This document shows positions 1 through 6,223 of a stretch of DNA of 10,905 nt, piece by piece. Origin of the DNA: an uncultured Anaerosacchariphilus sp. (lineage in GTDB: Bacteria; Bacillota; Clostridia; Lachnospirales; Lachnospiraceae). Below the pieces are notes generated by a model. It saw nothing but the letters and a program-made list of their open reading frames with translations. It made no database searches and was not told the DNA's origin. Made by a program: the position numbers and the translations under genes. The stretch spans positions 1 through 10,905 of the forward strand of contig CAKROP010000043.1 in assembly GCA_934373375.1 (NCBI GenBank), given 5' to 3'. Position 1 is the stretch's first letter. Each line of letters starts with the position of its first letter.

Positions 1-83
1 GTTACTGTGGCGATAAAACGGGATTTTTTTTCCACAAGCTCACCTACACCGCCCTCATATGCAAAACGGTATGCTTCTGACAT
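1..83 (-). CDS. YigZ/IMPACT-family protein, N-terminal fragment (cut by window edge)
   Basis: Reading the minus strand from the ATG at 83-81 gives 27 codons open to the window edge. The product begins MSEAYRFAYEGG and continues with EKKSRFIATV. The 'xxxKKSRFIA' stretch right after a short N-terminal strand is the hallmark start of YigZ/YvyE (UPF0029, IMPACT family) proteins, small soluble proteins with a ribosomal protein S5-like fold and no settled biochemical role. An AAAGGAAG ribosome site lies about 5 nt upstream and begins at the stop codon of the DUF6514-like gene, 11 nt away. The two genes are therefore probably co-transcribed and translationally linked. Only the first 27 residues are visible, so the family call rests on that motif and on general similarity remembered from clostridial homologues. 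Confidence 0.72.
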   Translation of the reverse strand, partial: MSEAYRFAYEGGVGELVEKKSRFIATV

Positions 84-94
84 GTTACTTCCTT

Positions 95-403
95 TCAGGA
101 AGCCTGTCCGCTCTCCAGAGACATCATATCGTCTACGATTTCCAGAAGACATACGGGCGTCACTGCATTTTTTATTAGACTTCGGAGCATTTCCCGGGCC
201 CGGCTTTCTGAAGCTGATACGGGCGGCGTGCTTTCCGCTTCCTCCACTCCGGGAGACTCCGTCAGTGATTTTTTAATGCAGATCCGATAGAGCGGGGCGG
301 GTGATACGGGCCGTTCTTCCTCTATCAGATAATATTTCAGGTGCAGCAGGTTTCCTTTTTCGTCTGTGACAGAACGGGTTTCAATCAGGTATTCTTTTTG
401 CAT
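95..403 (-). CDS. Small DUF6514-like protein of unknown function
   Basis: This 102-residue soluble protein has no signal peptide or membrane segment. It opens with a compact strand-turn-strand region (MQKEYLIET, then LHLKYYLIEEE and LYRICIKKS), followed by a variable Ser/Pro/Glu-rich linker (about residues 50-65). A helical C-terminus (about residues 66-98) carries 'RAREMLRSLIKNAVTPVCLLEIVDDM'-type sequence. The YYLIEE and 'YRI.I' strands plus the C-terminal 'NAVTPVCLLEIVDDM' resemble the DUF6514 family of clostridia, which has no known function. The start at 403 is supported by an AGGAG ribosome site 6 nt upstream. The gene lies just upstream of the YigZ-like gene on the same strand and is divergent from the penicillin-binding protein. 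The gene is well supported; the family name is recalled and less certain. Confidence 0.75.
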   Translation of the reverse strand: MQKEYLIETRSVTDEKGNLLHLKYYLIEEERPVSPAPLYRICIKKSLTESPGVEEAESTPPVSASESRAREMLRSLIKNAVTPVCLLEIVDDMMSLESGQAS

Positions 404-443
404 GATAATCTCCTTTGCGCCGGGCTGTGCCGGGTTTTCAAAA

Positions 444-449
444 ATTATA
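444..449 (-). promoter_or_regulatory. Candidate -10 box for the DUF6514-yigZ operon
   Basis: The minus strand reads CCTG-TATAAT-TTTTG here, a perfect -10 hexamer about 40 nt upstream of the start codon at 403. No good -35 hexamer sits at 16-18 nt. A TCGACA is present but 21 nt away, which is too far. Placement fits the divergent gene arrangement, but the promoter call rests on the -10 alone. Confidence 0.42.
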
Positions 450-498
450 CAGGAATACCTGAAAAAAGAATGTCGAAAGCTGTCACAGATATTAAATT

Positions 499-526
499 TT
501 TACAGTGTATATTATTATAATATAAA
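499..526 (+). promoter_or_regulatory. Possible distal plus-strand promoter in the AT-rich spacer
   Basis: TTTACA (499-504) and TATAAA (521-526) are separated by 16 nt. This could be an upstream start for the penicillin-binding protein transcript. The segment 490-526 is almost pure A/T, so a chance match is likely. The stronger candidate is the extended -10 at 623-631. Confidence 0.25.
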
Positions 527-570
527 CAGGCGTCTCCGCACAAGGGACAGACGCGGGGAAATGCTTAAGA

Positions 571-586
571 AACTGTGAAACTGTGA
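571..586 (+). repeat. Tandem direct repeat of AACTGTGA
   Basis: AACTGTGA occurs twice back to back (571-578 and 579-586). The pair lies about 50-65 bp upstream of the transcription start expected from the -10 box at 626-631. A position like this could suit an activator or a response-regulator dimer, but nothing else supports that. Two copies of an 8-mer can also arise by slippage. Confidence 0.5.
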
Positions 587-602
587 ATTTCTCAAATAAC
601 TC

Positions 603-631
603 TTTATTCTGACATTACTTTTTGATATAAT
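603..631 (+). promoter_or_regulatory. Extended -10 promoter for the PBP-HAD operon
   Basis: TATAAT at 626-631 is preceded by TG at 623-624, giving the extended -10 form TGNTATAAT. The -35 at 17 nt spacing is weak (TTTATT, 603-608), which is common for extended -10 promoters. Transcription would start near 638, leaving a leader of about 19 nt that holds the AGGAGG ribosome site at 644-649. Confidence 0.6.
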
Positions 632-656
632 GATTGGATGTATAGGAGGATAAAAC

Positions 657-3272
657 ATGAATTACGGGAAACGCAGTACTTCGAAAAAGCAGAAGTCTAT
701 GCACTCCAAGTCCGCGAAGGCCGGTAAAAAGGCCAGCGTAATTTTTATAAAAGCATTTCTGGTTTGCCTGCTGGCAGCAGGCGTGATCGGTCTGTGCGCC
801 GGAATCGGAATCGTCAAGGGAGTCATCGACAATGCGCCGGATATTGACAGCACCAGTGTAATTCCGAGAGGATACAAGTCCGTTATGGTAGACTCTGACG
901 GCAATAAAATGGCAGAGCTTATCACAGCGGGATCCAACCGCGTCTGGGTAGATATTGACAATATTCCGGAGCATGTGCAGAAAGCTTTTGTAGATGTTGA
1001 GGACGAGCGCTTTTATGAGCATAACGGCATTGACCTGAAGGGTATTGTCAGAGCGGGCGTGAAGGGCATCGCCAGCGGCTTCAAGAAAACCGAGGGCGCC
1101 AGCACCATTACCCAGCAGCTTCTGAAGAACAGTGTCTTTGATTTCATGAGTGAGGATACGCTGGTGGAGAAGATCGAGCGTAAGCTGCAGGAGCAGTACC
1201 TGGCTCTGGAACTTGAGAAGATCATGACCAAGGATGAAATTCTGGAGGCCTATCTGAATACGATCAATTTAGGACAGAATACTCTGGGTATTCAGGCGGC
1301 AGCCAACCGCTATTTCAATAAGGACGTCAGCGAACTGACTGTCTCTGAAGCTGCGGTTATCGCGGGTATCACCAAGAGCCCCACCAAGTACAATCCGGTT
1401 ACGGATCCGGAGGAGAATGCCAAGCGGCGGGATATTGTACTGGAGGATATGAAGAAATGCGGTGATATCAGCGAGGAAGAATATCAGGAGGCCATGGCGG
1501 ATGACGTCTATGACCGCATTCAGACCACCAATGAGACCAAGAGCAGCGCAAGCGTCTATTCCTATTATGTGGACGCGACCATCGCGCAGGTGATCAACGA
1601 TCTGCAGGAGGTCAAGGGATACACATCCCAGCAGGCTTATAATCTGGTATACAACGGCGGCCTGACCATCGAGACCGCGCAGGATCCGGAGGTCCAGAAG
1701 ATTATGGACGAGGAGACCTCTAACGAGGATAACTATCCGGCAGGATCCAAGATTGGCCTGGAGTACGCCCTGACCGTGGTGAAGCCGGACGGTACGCAGA
1801 CCAACTACAGCAAAGAGATGATGGAGAAGTATTTCAAGGAAAATGAATCCTCGAAGTTTGAGCTGCTGTTTGACAGCGAGGAGGACGCGCAGGCGCACAT
1901 CGACGCCTACAAAGAATCCATCGTGGAGGACGGCGACAAGATTTACGAGACCATCAATATGACCATCCAGCCGCAGGTTTCCATGGTTGTGATGGATCAG
2001 TCCACAGGCTATGTGAAGGGAATTGTAGGTGGCCGCGGCGAGAAGACCGAGAGCCTGTCCCTGAACCGTGCCACAGATACGACCCGTCAGCCCGGTTCTA
2101 CCTTCAAGGTGGTGGCGGCCTACGCGGCAGCGCTGGATTCCGCAGGTATGACGCTGGCGACTACCCAGTATGACGCACCCTATAATTACGACGGCGGCAA
2201 GGGACGTCCGGTCCGGAACTGGAACGGCGAGAATTATCAGGGCTGGACTTCTCTCCGGAGAGGTATTGAGCAGTCTATGAATATCGTAGCTGTGAAGACG
2301 ATTACGGATATCACTCCGGCGCTTGGCATCAATTACCTGGAAAATATGGGTATTACCACCATGCAGAAAGAGCTGAAGGATGGCAAGAACGATTACACCC
2401 AGGCTATGGTATTGGGTGGTATCACGAATGGCGTCAAGAACGTAGAACTGACTGCTGCCTACGCAACCATCGCCAACGGCGGAGTCTATGAAAAGCCAGT
2501 TTTCTACACAAAGATTACCGATCACGACGGCAATGTCCTGATTGATAATACGGAAGCTTACAGCAGAACCGTCCTGAAGGACAGTACCGCATGGCTTCTG
2601 ACCAGCGCCATGCAGGATGTAGTGACCACGGGTACTGGTAAAGCCGTGAACTTCGGCGGCATGAGCGTTGCCGGTAAGACCGGTACGACATCGGATAACC
2701 GCGACGTCTGGTTTGTAGGCTACACGCCTTACTACACGGCGGGTATCTGGGCCGGCTATGACAATAACCACGAGCTCTCCAGCAAGAAGGGAGAGACCGG
2801 TTACCACAAAAAGATCTGGAAGGCAGTGATGTCCAGATTAAGCGAGGGACAGTCCGATATCGGATTTCCGAAACCGTCTTCCGTAACCAGCGCCACGGTA
2901 TGCGCGGCGTCCGGTAAGCTTCCGATTCCCGGCATCTGTGACGGTATGGTGAAAACAGAATACTTTGCGGAGGGAACTGTGCCTACAGAGTACTGTGACG
3001 TTCATGTAACCGGTGAGGCCTGCGTGGAGAGCGGCGCTCTGGCTACAGACGCGTGCCCGGTACATGAGTTCCGGGTTATTACCCTGGTTCCGGAGGATAA
3101 CAGCGTATCCGGTTCCCCGCTGGTAGCGAAGCCCTGCAGCCTGCATCCGGGCAATGTAATCGGCGCGGTAAATCAGCCGCCCACAGACGGTTCCGCTGCA
3201 ATTGGCGAGATTGATGCCGGAGACAGTGGAGATACGGATGAAGACACGGATGAGATCGACACAGGAGAATAA
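657..3272 (+). CDS. Class A penicillin-binding protein (PBP1A family)
   Basis: This 871-residue bifunctional murein synthase would polymerise glycan strands from lipid II and cross-link peptides outside the membrane. The N-terminus is a Lys/Ser-rich cytoplasmic stretch (1-27) followed by a single transmembrane anchor (about 28-55). The glycosyltransferase family 51 domain (about 80-260) shows the catalytic EDERFYEH motif (Glu115) and the GASTITQQLLKN motif (148-158). The transpeptidase domain has STFK with nucleophile Ser481 and Lys484, SMN at 540-542 and KTGT at 674-677. The tail carries six cysteines (749, 761, 780, 789, 800, 827) in 'CDGM', 'EYCDVH' and 'ACPVH' contexts. It ends in an acidic Asp/Glu/Thr-rich segment (about 850-871). 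The cysteine pattern is common in clostridial PBP1A proteins. The start is fixed by AGGAGG 7 nt upstream. The protein is full length and all catalytic motifs are intact. The HAD phosphatase gene follows after a single base. Confidence 0.97.
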   Translation: MNYGKRSTSKKQKSMHSKSAKAGKKASVIFIKAFLVCLLAAGVIGLCAGIGIVKGVIDNAPDIDSTSVIPRGYKSVMVDSDGNKMAELITAGSNRVWVDIDNIPEHVQKAFVDVEDERFYEHNGIDLKGIVRAGVKGIASGFKKTEGASTITQQLLKNSVFDFMSEDTLVEKIERKLQEQYLALELEKIMTKDEILEAYLNTINLGQNTLGIQAAANRYFNKDVSELTVSEAAVIAGITKSPTKYNPVTDPEENAKRRDIVLEDMKKCGDISEEEYQEAMADDVYDRIQTTNETKSSASVYSYYVDATIAQVINDLQEVKGYTSQQAYNLVYNGGLTIETAQDPEVQKIMDEETSNEDNYPAGSKIGLEYALTVVKPDGTQTNYSKEMMEKYFKENESSKFELLFDSEEDAQAHIDAYKESIVEDGDKIYETINMTIQPQVSMVVMDQSTGYVKGIVGGRGEKTESLSLNRATDTTRQPGSTFKVVAAYAAALDSAGMTLATTQYDAPYNYDGGKGRPVRNWNGENYQGWTSLRRGIEQSMNIVAVKTITDITPALGINYLENMGITTMQKELKDGKNDYTQAMVLGGITNGVKNVELTAAYATIANGGVYEKPVFYTKITDHDGNVLIDNTEAYSRTVLKDSTAWLLTSAMQDVVTTGTGKAVNFGGMSVAGKTGTTSDNRDVWFVGYTPYYTAGIWAGYDNNHELSSKKGETGYHKKIWKAVMSRLSEGQSDIGFPKPSSVTSATVCAASGKLPIPGICDGMVKTEYFAEGTVPTEYCDVHVTGEACVESGALATDACPVHEFRVITLVPEDNSVSGSPLVAKPCSLHPGNVIGAVNQPPTDGSAAIGEIDAGDSGDTDEDTDEIDTGE

Positions 3273-3273
3273 C

Positions 3274-3918
3274 ATGTATCAGACGATTTTCTTTGATTTG
3301 GATGGAACCTTGACAGATTCCGGCCCGGGTATCACTCGTTCCGTGGCGTATGCCCTGAATAAATGGAATATCAAGGTGGGGGACTACAGCGTGTTAAATA
3401 CATTTGTAGGTCCGCCGCTGGCGGAATCCTTTGCGAAATATTATAACTTTACGCCGGAGCAGTGCCAAAAAAGTATTGAATATTACCGGGAATACTACGT
3501 GGAAAAGGGAATGTTTGAGAACTCCGTGTATCCCGGCATCAGGGAACTGGCGGCGTATCTGAAAGATGCCGGACGGAAGCTGGTCGTTGCTACCTCCAAG
3601 CCGGAAGCGTTTGCGGTTCAGATTATGGAACATTTCGGGCTGGCACAGTATTTCGATCGGATTGCGGGAGCCAGTATGGACGAAAACCGGGTGGAGAAGG
3701 CGGATGTGCTCCGCTATGCCATAGAGGCGGGCGGCTATGACCTGTCCGGGGCCGTGATGGTCGGCGATCGGGAAAATGACGTCCGTGGAGCCAGAGAAAA
3801 CGGCCTTCCCTGCATCGGCGTGCTTTACGGCTATGGCAGCCGGGAGGAGCTCACGGAAGCAGGCGCAGCGCAGATTGCGGCGACCGTGGAAGAATTGAAA
3901 AAATGTCTTGAGAGATAA
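3274..3918 (+). CDS. HAD-superfamily phosphatase (phosphoglycolate phosphatase/nucleotidase-like)
   Basis: This 214-residue soluble phosphatase has all four haloacid dehalogenase motifs. Motif I is DLDGT (nucleophile Asp8, acid/base Asp10), motif II is VVATSKP (Thr107), motif III is Lys142 in VEKADVL, and motif IV is GDREND (Asp165, Asp169). A helical cap inserted after motif I (about residues 18-85) contains FVGPPLAESF, as in the Gph/PpaX/5'-nucleotidase-like subgroup. The substrate could be phosphoglycolate, a nucleoside monophosphate or another small phosphate ester; sequence alone does not decide. An in-frame ATG 72 nt upstream lies inside the penicillin-binding protein gene and has no ribosome site. 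The chosen start has AGGAG (3262-3266) at 7 nt spacing. One base separates it from the preceding stop codon, so it is probably translationally coupled, and an intrinsic terminator follows. Confidence 0.92.
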   Translation: MYQTIFFDLDGTLTDSGPGITRSVAYALNKWNIKVGDYSVLNTFVGPPLAESFAKYYNFTPEQCQKSIEYYREYYVEKGMFENSVYPGIRELAAYLKDAGRKLVVATSKPEAFAVQIMEHFGLAQYFDRIAGASMDENRVEKADVLRYAIEAGGYDLSGAVMVGDRENDVRGARENGLPCIGVLYGYGSREELTEAGAAQIAATVEELKKCLER

Positions 3919-3925
3919 AGAAAAG

Positions 3926-3953
3926 GGGCTGTCCAATTCCGGGCAGCCCTTTT
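3926..3953 (+). terminator. Intrinsic terminator after the PBP-HAD operon
   Basis: GGGCTGTCC (3926-3934) pairs with GGGCAGCCC (3941-3949) over 9 bp with one G-U wobble and a 6-nt loop, followed by TTTT. An AAAAG run just before the stem could pair with the T-run and extend the hairpin. It begins 7 nt after the HAD stop codon. Confidence 0.88.
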
Positions 3954-3997
3954 AAATAGCACTTTACAGTTGACAAGACACATGTAAAGTGCTATTT
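3954..3997. repeat. Perfect 15-bp inverted repeat upstream of the nucleoside/ECF operon
   Basis: AAATAGCACTTTACA (3954-3968) and TGTAAAGTGCTATTT (3983-3997) are exact reverse complements separated by 14 nt. The repeat abuts the upstream terminator and spans the promoter elements of the downstream operon. It could be an operator for a dimeric repressor, or a second hairpin terminator whose right arm runs into ATTTTTA. I cannot match it confidently to a known regulator's box. Confidence 0.85.
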
Positions 3998-3998
3998 T
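3970..3998 (+). promoter_or_regulatory. Promoter of the phosphorylase-ECF-hydrolase operon
   Basis: A consensus -35 TTGACA (3970-3975) and a -10 TATTTT (3993-3998) are exactly 17 nt apart. Transcription would start near 4005, leaving a leader of about 50 nt before the ATG at 4057. That leader is too short for most known riboswitches. The -35 lies in the loop of the surrounding inverted repeat and the -10 overlaps the end of its right arm, so a protein bound to the repeat would block RNA polymerase. Confidence 0.66.
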
Positions 3999-4056
3999 TA
4001 TGTTCAATGCAAAAACTGTTTCAGACAACAGACAGAGAAGAAAGAGGGCGTATCAT

Positions 4057-4797
4057 ATGGAACTGATGCCGCATCTGAAGCTTCCGGATAATCTGGGCAT
4101 CCGTTACGGGATTTTGCCGGGAGATCCGGCCAGGGTGGACCGTATCGGAGAGCAGCTGGAGGATGTGCAGGAGCTTGCGTTTAACCGGGAATATAAGAGC
4201 ATCCGGGGAACCTATAAGGGACTTCCGGTACTGGCGGTGTCCACCGGCATCGGCGGTCCGTCCATGGGAATCGCCGTGGAGGAGCTGACCCGTATGGGTG
4301 TGACCCATCTCATCCGTATCGGCAGCTGCGGAGCCTTGCAGAAGAATATCCGCCTGGGCGATCTGATCCTGGTACAGGGCGCTGTGCGCGACGAGGGCGC
4401 GTCAAAGACCTATCTGGATCCGATTTATCCTGCAGTTCCGGATTTTGACCTGCTATGTGCCTGCGCGGCGGCAGCGAAGGAGGAAGGAATTCCGGTCCAT
4501 GTGGGACTGGCCCGCAGCCATGACAGCTTTTATACGGATCGGGAGGATGAAATCGACGCGTTCTGGTCCGGGAAGGGTGTGCTGGGAGCAGACATGGAGA
4601 CGGCTGCCTTATTTGTCATCGGGCGGCTGCGCGGCGTTCATACCGCTTCGATTCTCAATACCGTCGTGGAATACGAGGACAGCCTGGAGGACAATATCAA
4701 CAGCTACACCGACGGCGCTTCCAAAATGATGCAGGGTGAACATAACGAGATTCACACAGCGTTGGAAGCATGCTACAGAATATCACAGGCGGATTAA
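4057..4797 (+). CDS. Nucleoside phosphorylase, uridine-phosphorylase-like (NP-I family)
   Basis: This 246-residue cytosolic enzyme would split a nucleoside with phosphate into a base and (deoxy)ribose-1-phosphate. It aligns over its length with E. coli uridine phosphorylase as I remember it. His6 is near the N-terminus, the phosphate site GDPAR has Arg26, and NREY has Arg44. STGIGGPS is at 62-69, RIGSCG carries Arg87, and the ribose-binding Met-Glu is at 180-181 (ADMETAA). The base pocket differs. After SFY (157-159) the sequence is TDRED where uridine phosphorylase has PGQER, so the uracil-binding Gln/Arg pair is replaced by Arg162/Asp164, and a following loop is about ten residues shorter. 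The substrate is therefore uncertain. An ATG at 4000 in the same frame would lie upstream of the predicted transcription start. The chosen start has AGAGGG 8 nt upstream. The gene leads an operon with a complete ECF transporter. Confidence 0.9.
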   Translation: MELMPHLKLPDNLGIRYGILPGDPARVDRIGEQLEDVQELAFNREYKSIRGTYKGLPVLAVSTGIGGPSMGIAVEELTRMGVTHLIRIGSCGALQKNIRLGDLILVQGAVRDEGASKTYLDPIYPAVPDFDLLCACAAAAKEEGIPVHVGLARSHDSFYTDREDEIDAFWSGKGVLGADMETAALFVIGRLRGVHTASILNTVVEYEDSLEDNINSYTDGASKMMQGEHNEIHTALEACYRISQAD

Positions 4798-4827
4798 GCG
4801 CCTGTCAGAAAATGGAGGATATGTGTT

Positions 4828-5430
4828 ATGAGTAACGTATTTAAGACAAAACTGTCAACTGCAAGCCTGGTGCTGATCCCGGCCTGCATCGGAATTAATT
4901 ATCTGGGTAAGCTGTTCGCTTCCGTACTGAAGCTTCCGCTCTGGCTGGATTCCATCGGAACCTGTATCGGCGGAGCCCTGGGCGGCCCCATCATTGGCGG
5001 TATCTGCGGCGCGGCCAATAACCTGATCTATGGCTTTACCACAGGCGATTCCATTACCCTGATTTACGCGCTGACCAGTCTTGGCATCGGTATCGCAGTT
5101 GGTATTATGGCCCGTCTTGGCAGAATGGGAAAGCTCAGCGGAGCGCTCCTGACTTCTGTTGTGGCAGGTCTGGTGGCAGTCTGCATTTCCACTCCGCTGA
5201 ACGTTATATTCTGGGGCGGCACCACCGGAAATGTATGGGGCGACGCTGTATTCGCGGCGACACAGGCAGGCGGTATGCCGGTAGCGCTGGGCTCCTTCCT
5301 GGACGAGGTGGTTGTGGATGTGCCGGATAAGATCATTACCGTTCTCATCGTCTACGCGATTCTGAAGGGACTTCCGAAGAAGCTGACGGCGCTTTACGAT
5401 GTGAACGAGGGCATCGAAAGCCTGGATTAA
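4828..5430 (+). CDS. ECF transporter substrate-binding S component
   Basis: This 200-residue, very hydrophobic protein should have about five to six membrane helices, roughly at 8-34, 42-70, 75-97, 104-130 and 150-181. The segment 'LWLDSIGTCIGGALGGP' followed by 'GICGAANNLIYG' (about 38-69) is typical of ECF S components of the uncharacterised type. It then has a small polar loop with GGTTGNVWGD (130-139) and a cytoplasmic tail. In such transporters the S subunit binds the vitamin or small metabolite and topples in the membrane when driven by the T and A subunits. Its own T and ATPase genes follow directly, so this is a dedicated (group I) system. Substrate is not visible from sequence; the neighbouring phosphorylase suggests a nucleoside or its base. 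I recall a similar clostridial family named after CD3073, but could not check. GGAGG (4814-4818) sits 9 nt before the start. Confidence 0.87.
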   Translation: MSNVFKTKLSTASLVLIPACIGINYLGKLFASVLKLPLWLDSIGTCIGGALGGPIIGGICGAANNLIYGFTTGDSITLIYALTSLGIGIAVGIMARLGRMGKLSGALLTSVVAGLVAVCISTPLNVIFWGGTTGNVWGDAVFAATQAGGMPVALGSFLDEVVVDVPDKIITVLIVYAILKGLPKKLTALYDVNEGIESLD

Positions 5431-5455
5431 TGAAAAACTACATAGGAGTGATGAG

Positions 5456-6223
5456 ATGAAAAGTATCAGTCTGTACGTGGACAAGGATACTTATCTGACC
5501 CGGATGCATCCGTTTACGAAACTGTGCTATATCGTCACAGCCATCGCGGCTTCCCTGATATCAGGAAAGCTTACAGTGTTCGGCGTCTTCATCGGAATCA
5601 GTCTTGTTATGCTGCTCAGTGGAAAAATCATTCGCAAGGTTTTTCCACTGATTGCGTTTTCTTTTACAATTCTGATTACGATTTTTCTGATCCACGGATT
5701 ATTTAACCATGAAAATGCTACCTTGCTGCTGGCGGCAGGCCCCCTGAAATTCTACCGGGAGGGCATTCTGTACGCAGTGAGAATCAGTCTCAACGTGCTG
5801 AACATGCTGCTTGCCTTTGCGGTGTTCGTGCTGACCACCCGGCCCGCGGAGCTGGTGGAGGACATGGAACGCATCGGTTTCTCCCCGAAGATCGGCTACG
5901 TTATCAGTTCGGTATTCCAGATCGTACCGCAGATGAGCGGCACCATGAATACGATTCTGGACGCCCAGAGAAGCCGCGGCCTGGAGACCGAGGGGAACCT
6001 TGTGACCCGCGCCAAATCCTTCCTGCCGCTTATCTCCCCGGTGGTTATGAGTTCTCTTATCAATACCAGAGAGCGTGCCATCGCGCTGGAAATCCGGGGC
6101 TTTGAGGCAGGCGGAAAGAAAACCTATCTGCGCGAGGATAAAATGAAAGGCTCCGACCGGATTCTCTGCCTGTGTATGGCGGCGGTGATTCTGGCTTCCG
6201 TGGCAGTGAGGGTAATACTATGA
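5456..6223 (+). CDS. ECF transporter transmembrane T component (EcfT-like)
   Basis: This 255-residue membrane scaffold joins the S subunit to the ATPases. Hydrophobic helices appear at about 24-56, 62-83, 104-128, 145-160 and 236-254. Between the last two lies the amphipathic coupling region with the paired motifs that dock into the ATPases: AQRSRG (Arg174-Gly175) and LEIRGF (Arg214-Gly215). These correspond to the two Ala-Arg-Gly motifs of EcfT proteins. The opening 'DTYLTRMHPFTKL' (11-23) matches the usual EcfT N-terminal 'hLHPxTKL' element. AGGAG (5444-5448) is 7 nt before the ATG; another ATG at 5451 is in a different frame. The last 4 nt overlap the start of the ATPase gene (ATGA), so the two are translationally coupled. 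Confidence 0.92.
   Translation: MKSISLYVDKDTYLTRMHPFTKLCYIVTAIAASLISGKLTVFGVFIGISLVMLLSGKIIRKVFPLIAFSFTILITIFLIHGLFNHENATLLLAAGPLKFYREGILYAVRISLNVLNMLLAFAVFVLTTRPAELVEDMERIGFSPKIGYVISSVFQIVPQMSGTMNTILDAQRSRGLETEGNLVTRAKSFLPLISPVVMSSLINTRERAIALEIRGFEAGGKKTYLREDKMKGSDRILCLCMAAVILASVAVRVIL

Noticed and set aside
7..276. 89-codon plus-strand frame at the left edge
   Set aside because: It overlaps the YigZ-like and DUF6514-like genes on the other strand, has no ribosome site and resembles no known protein.
1269..2807. 512-codon open frame antisense to the penicillin-binding protein
   Set aside because: The sense strand encodes an intact, motif-complete PBP across the whole span. The antisense product has no recognisable domain and looks like a shadow of sense codon bias.
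4000..4056. Upstream in-frame ATG for the phosphorylase
   Set aside because: It lies before the predicted transcription start and has no ribosome site. The ATG at 4057 has AGAGGG at good spacing and matches the family's N-terminus.
3999..4056. Riboswitch in the leader of the ECF operon
   Set aside because: Only about 50 nt lie between the predicted start and the ATG, with no conserved-looking aptamer structure.
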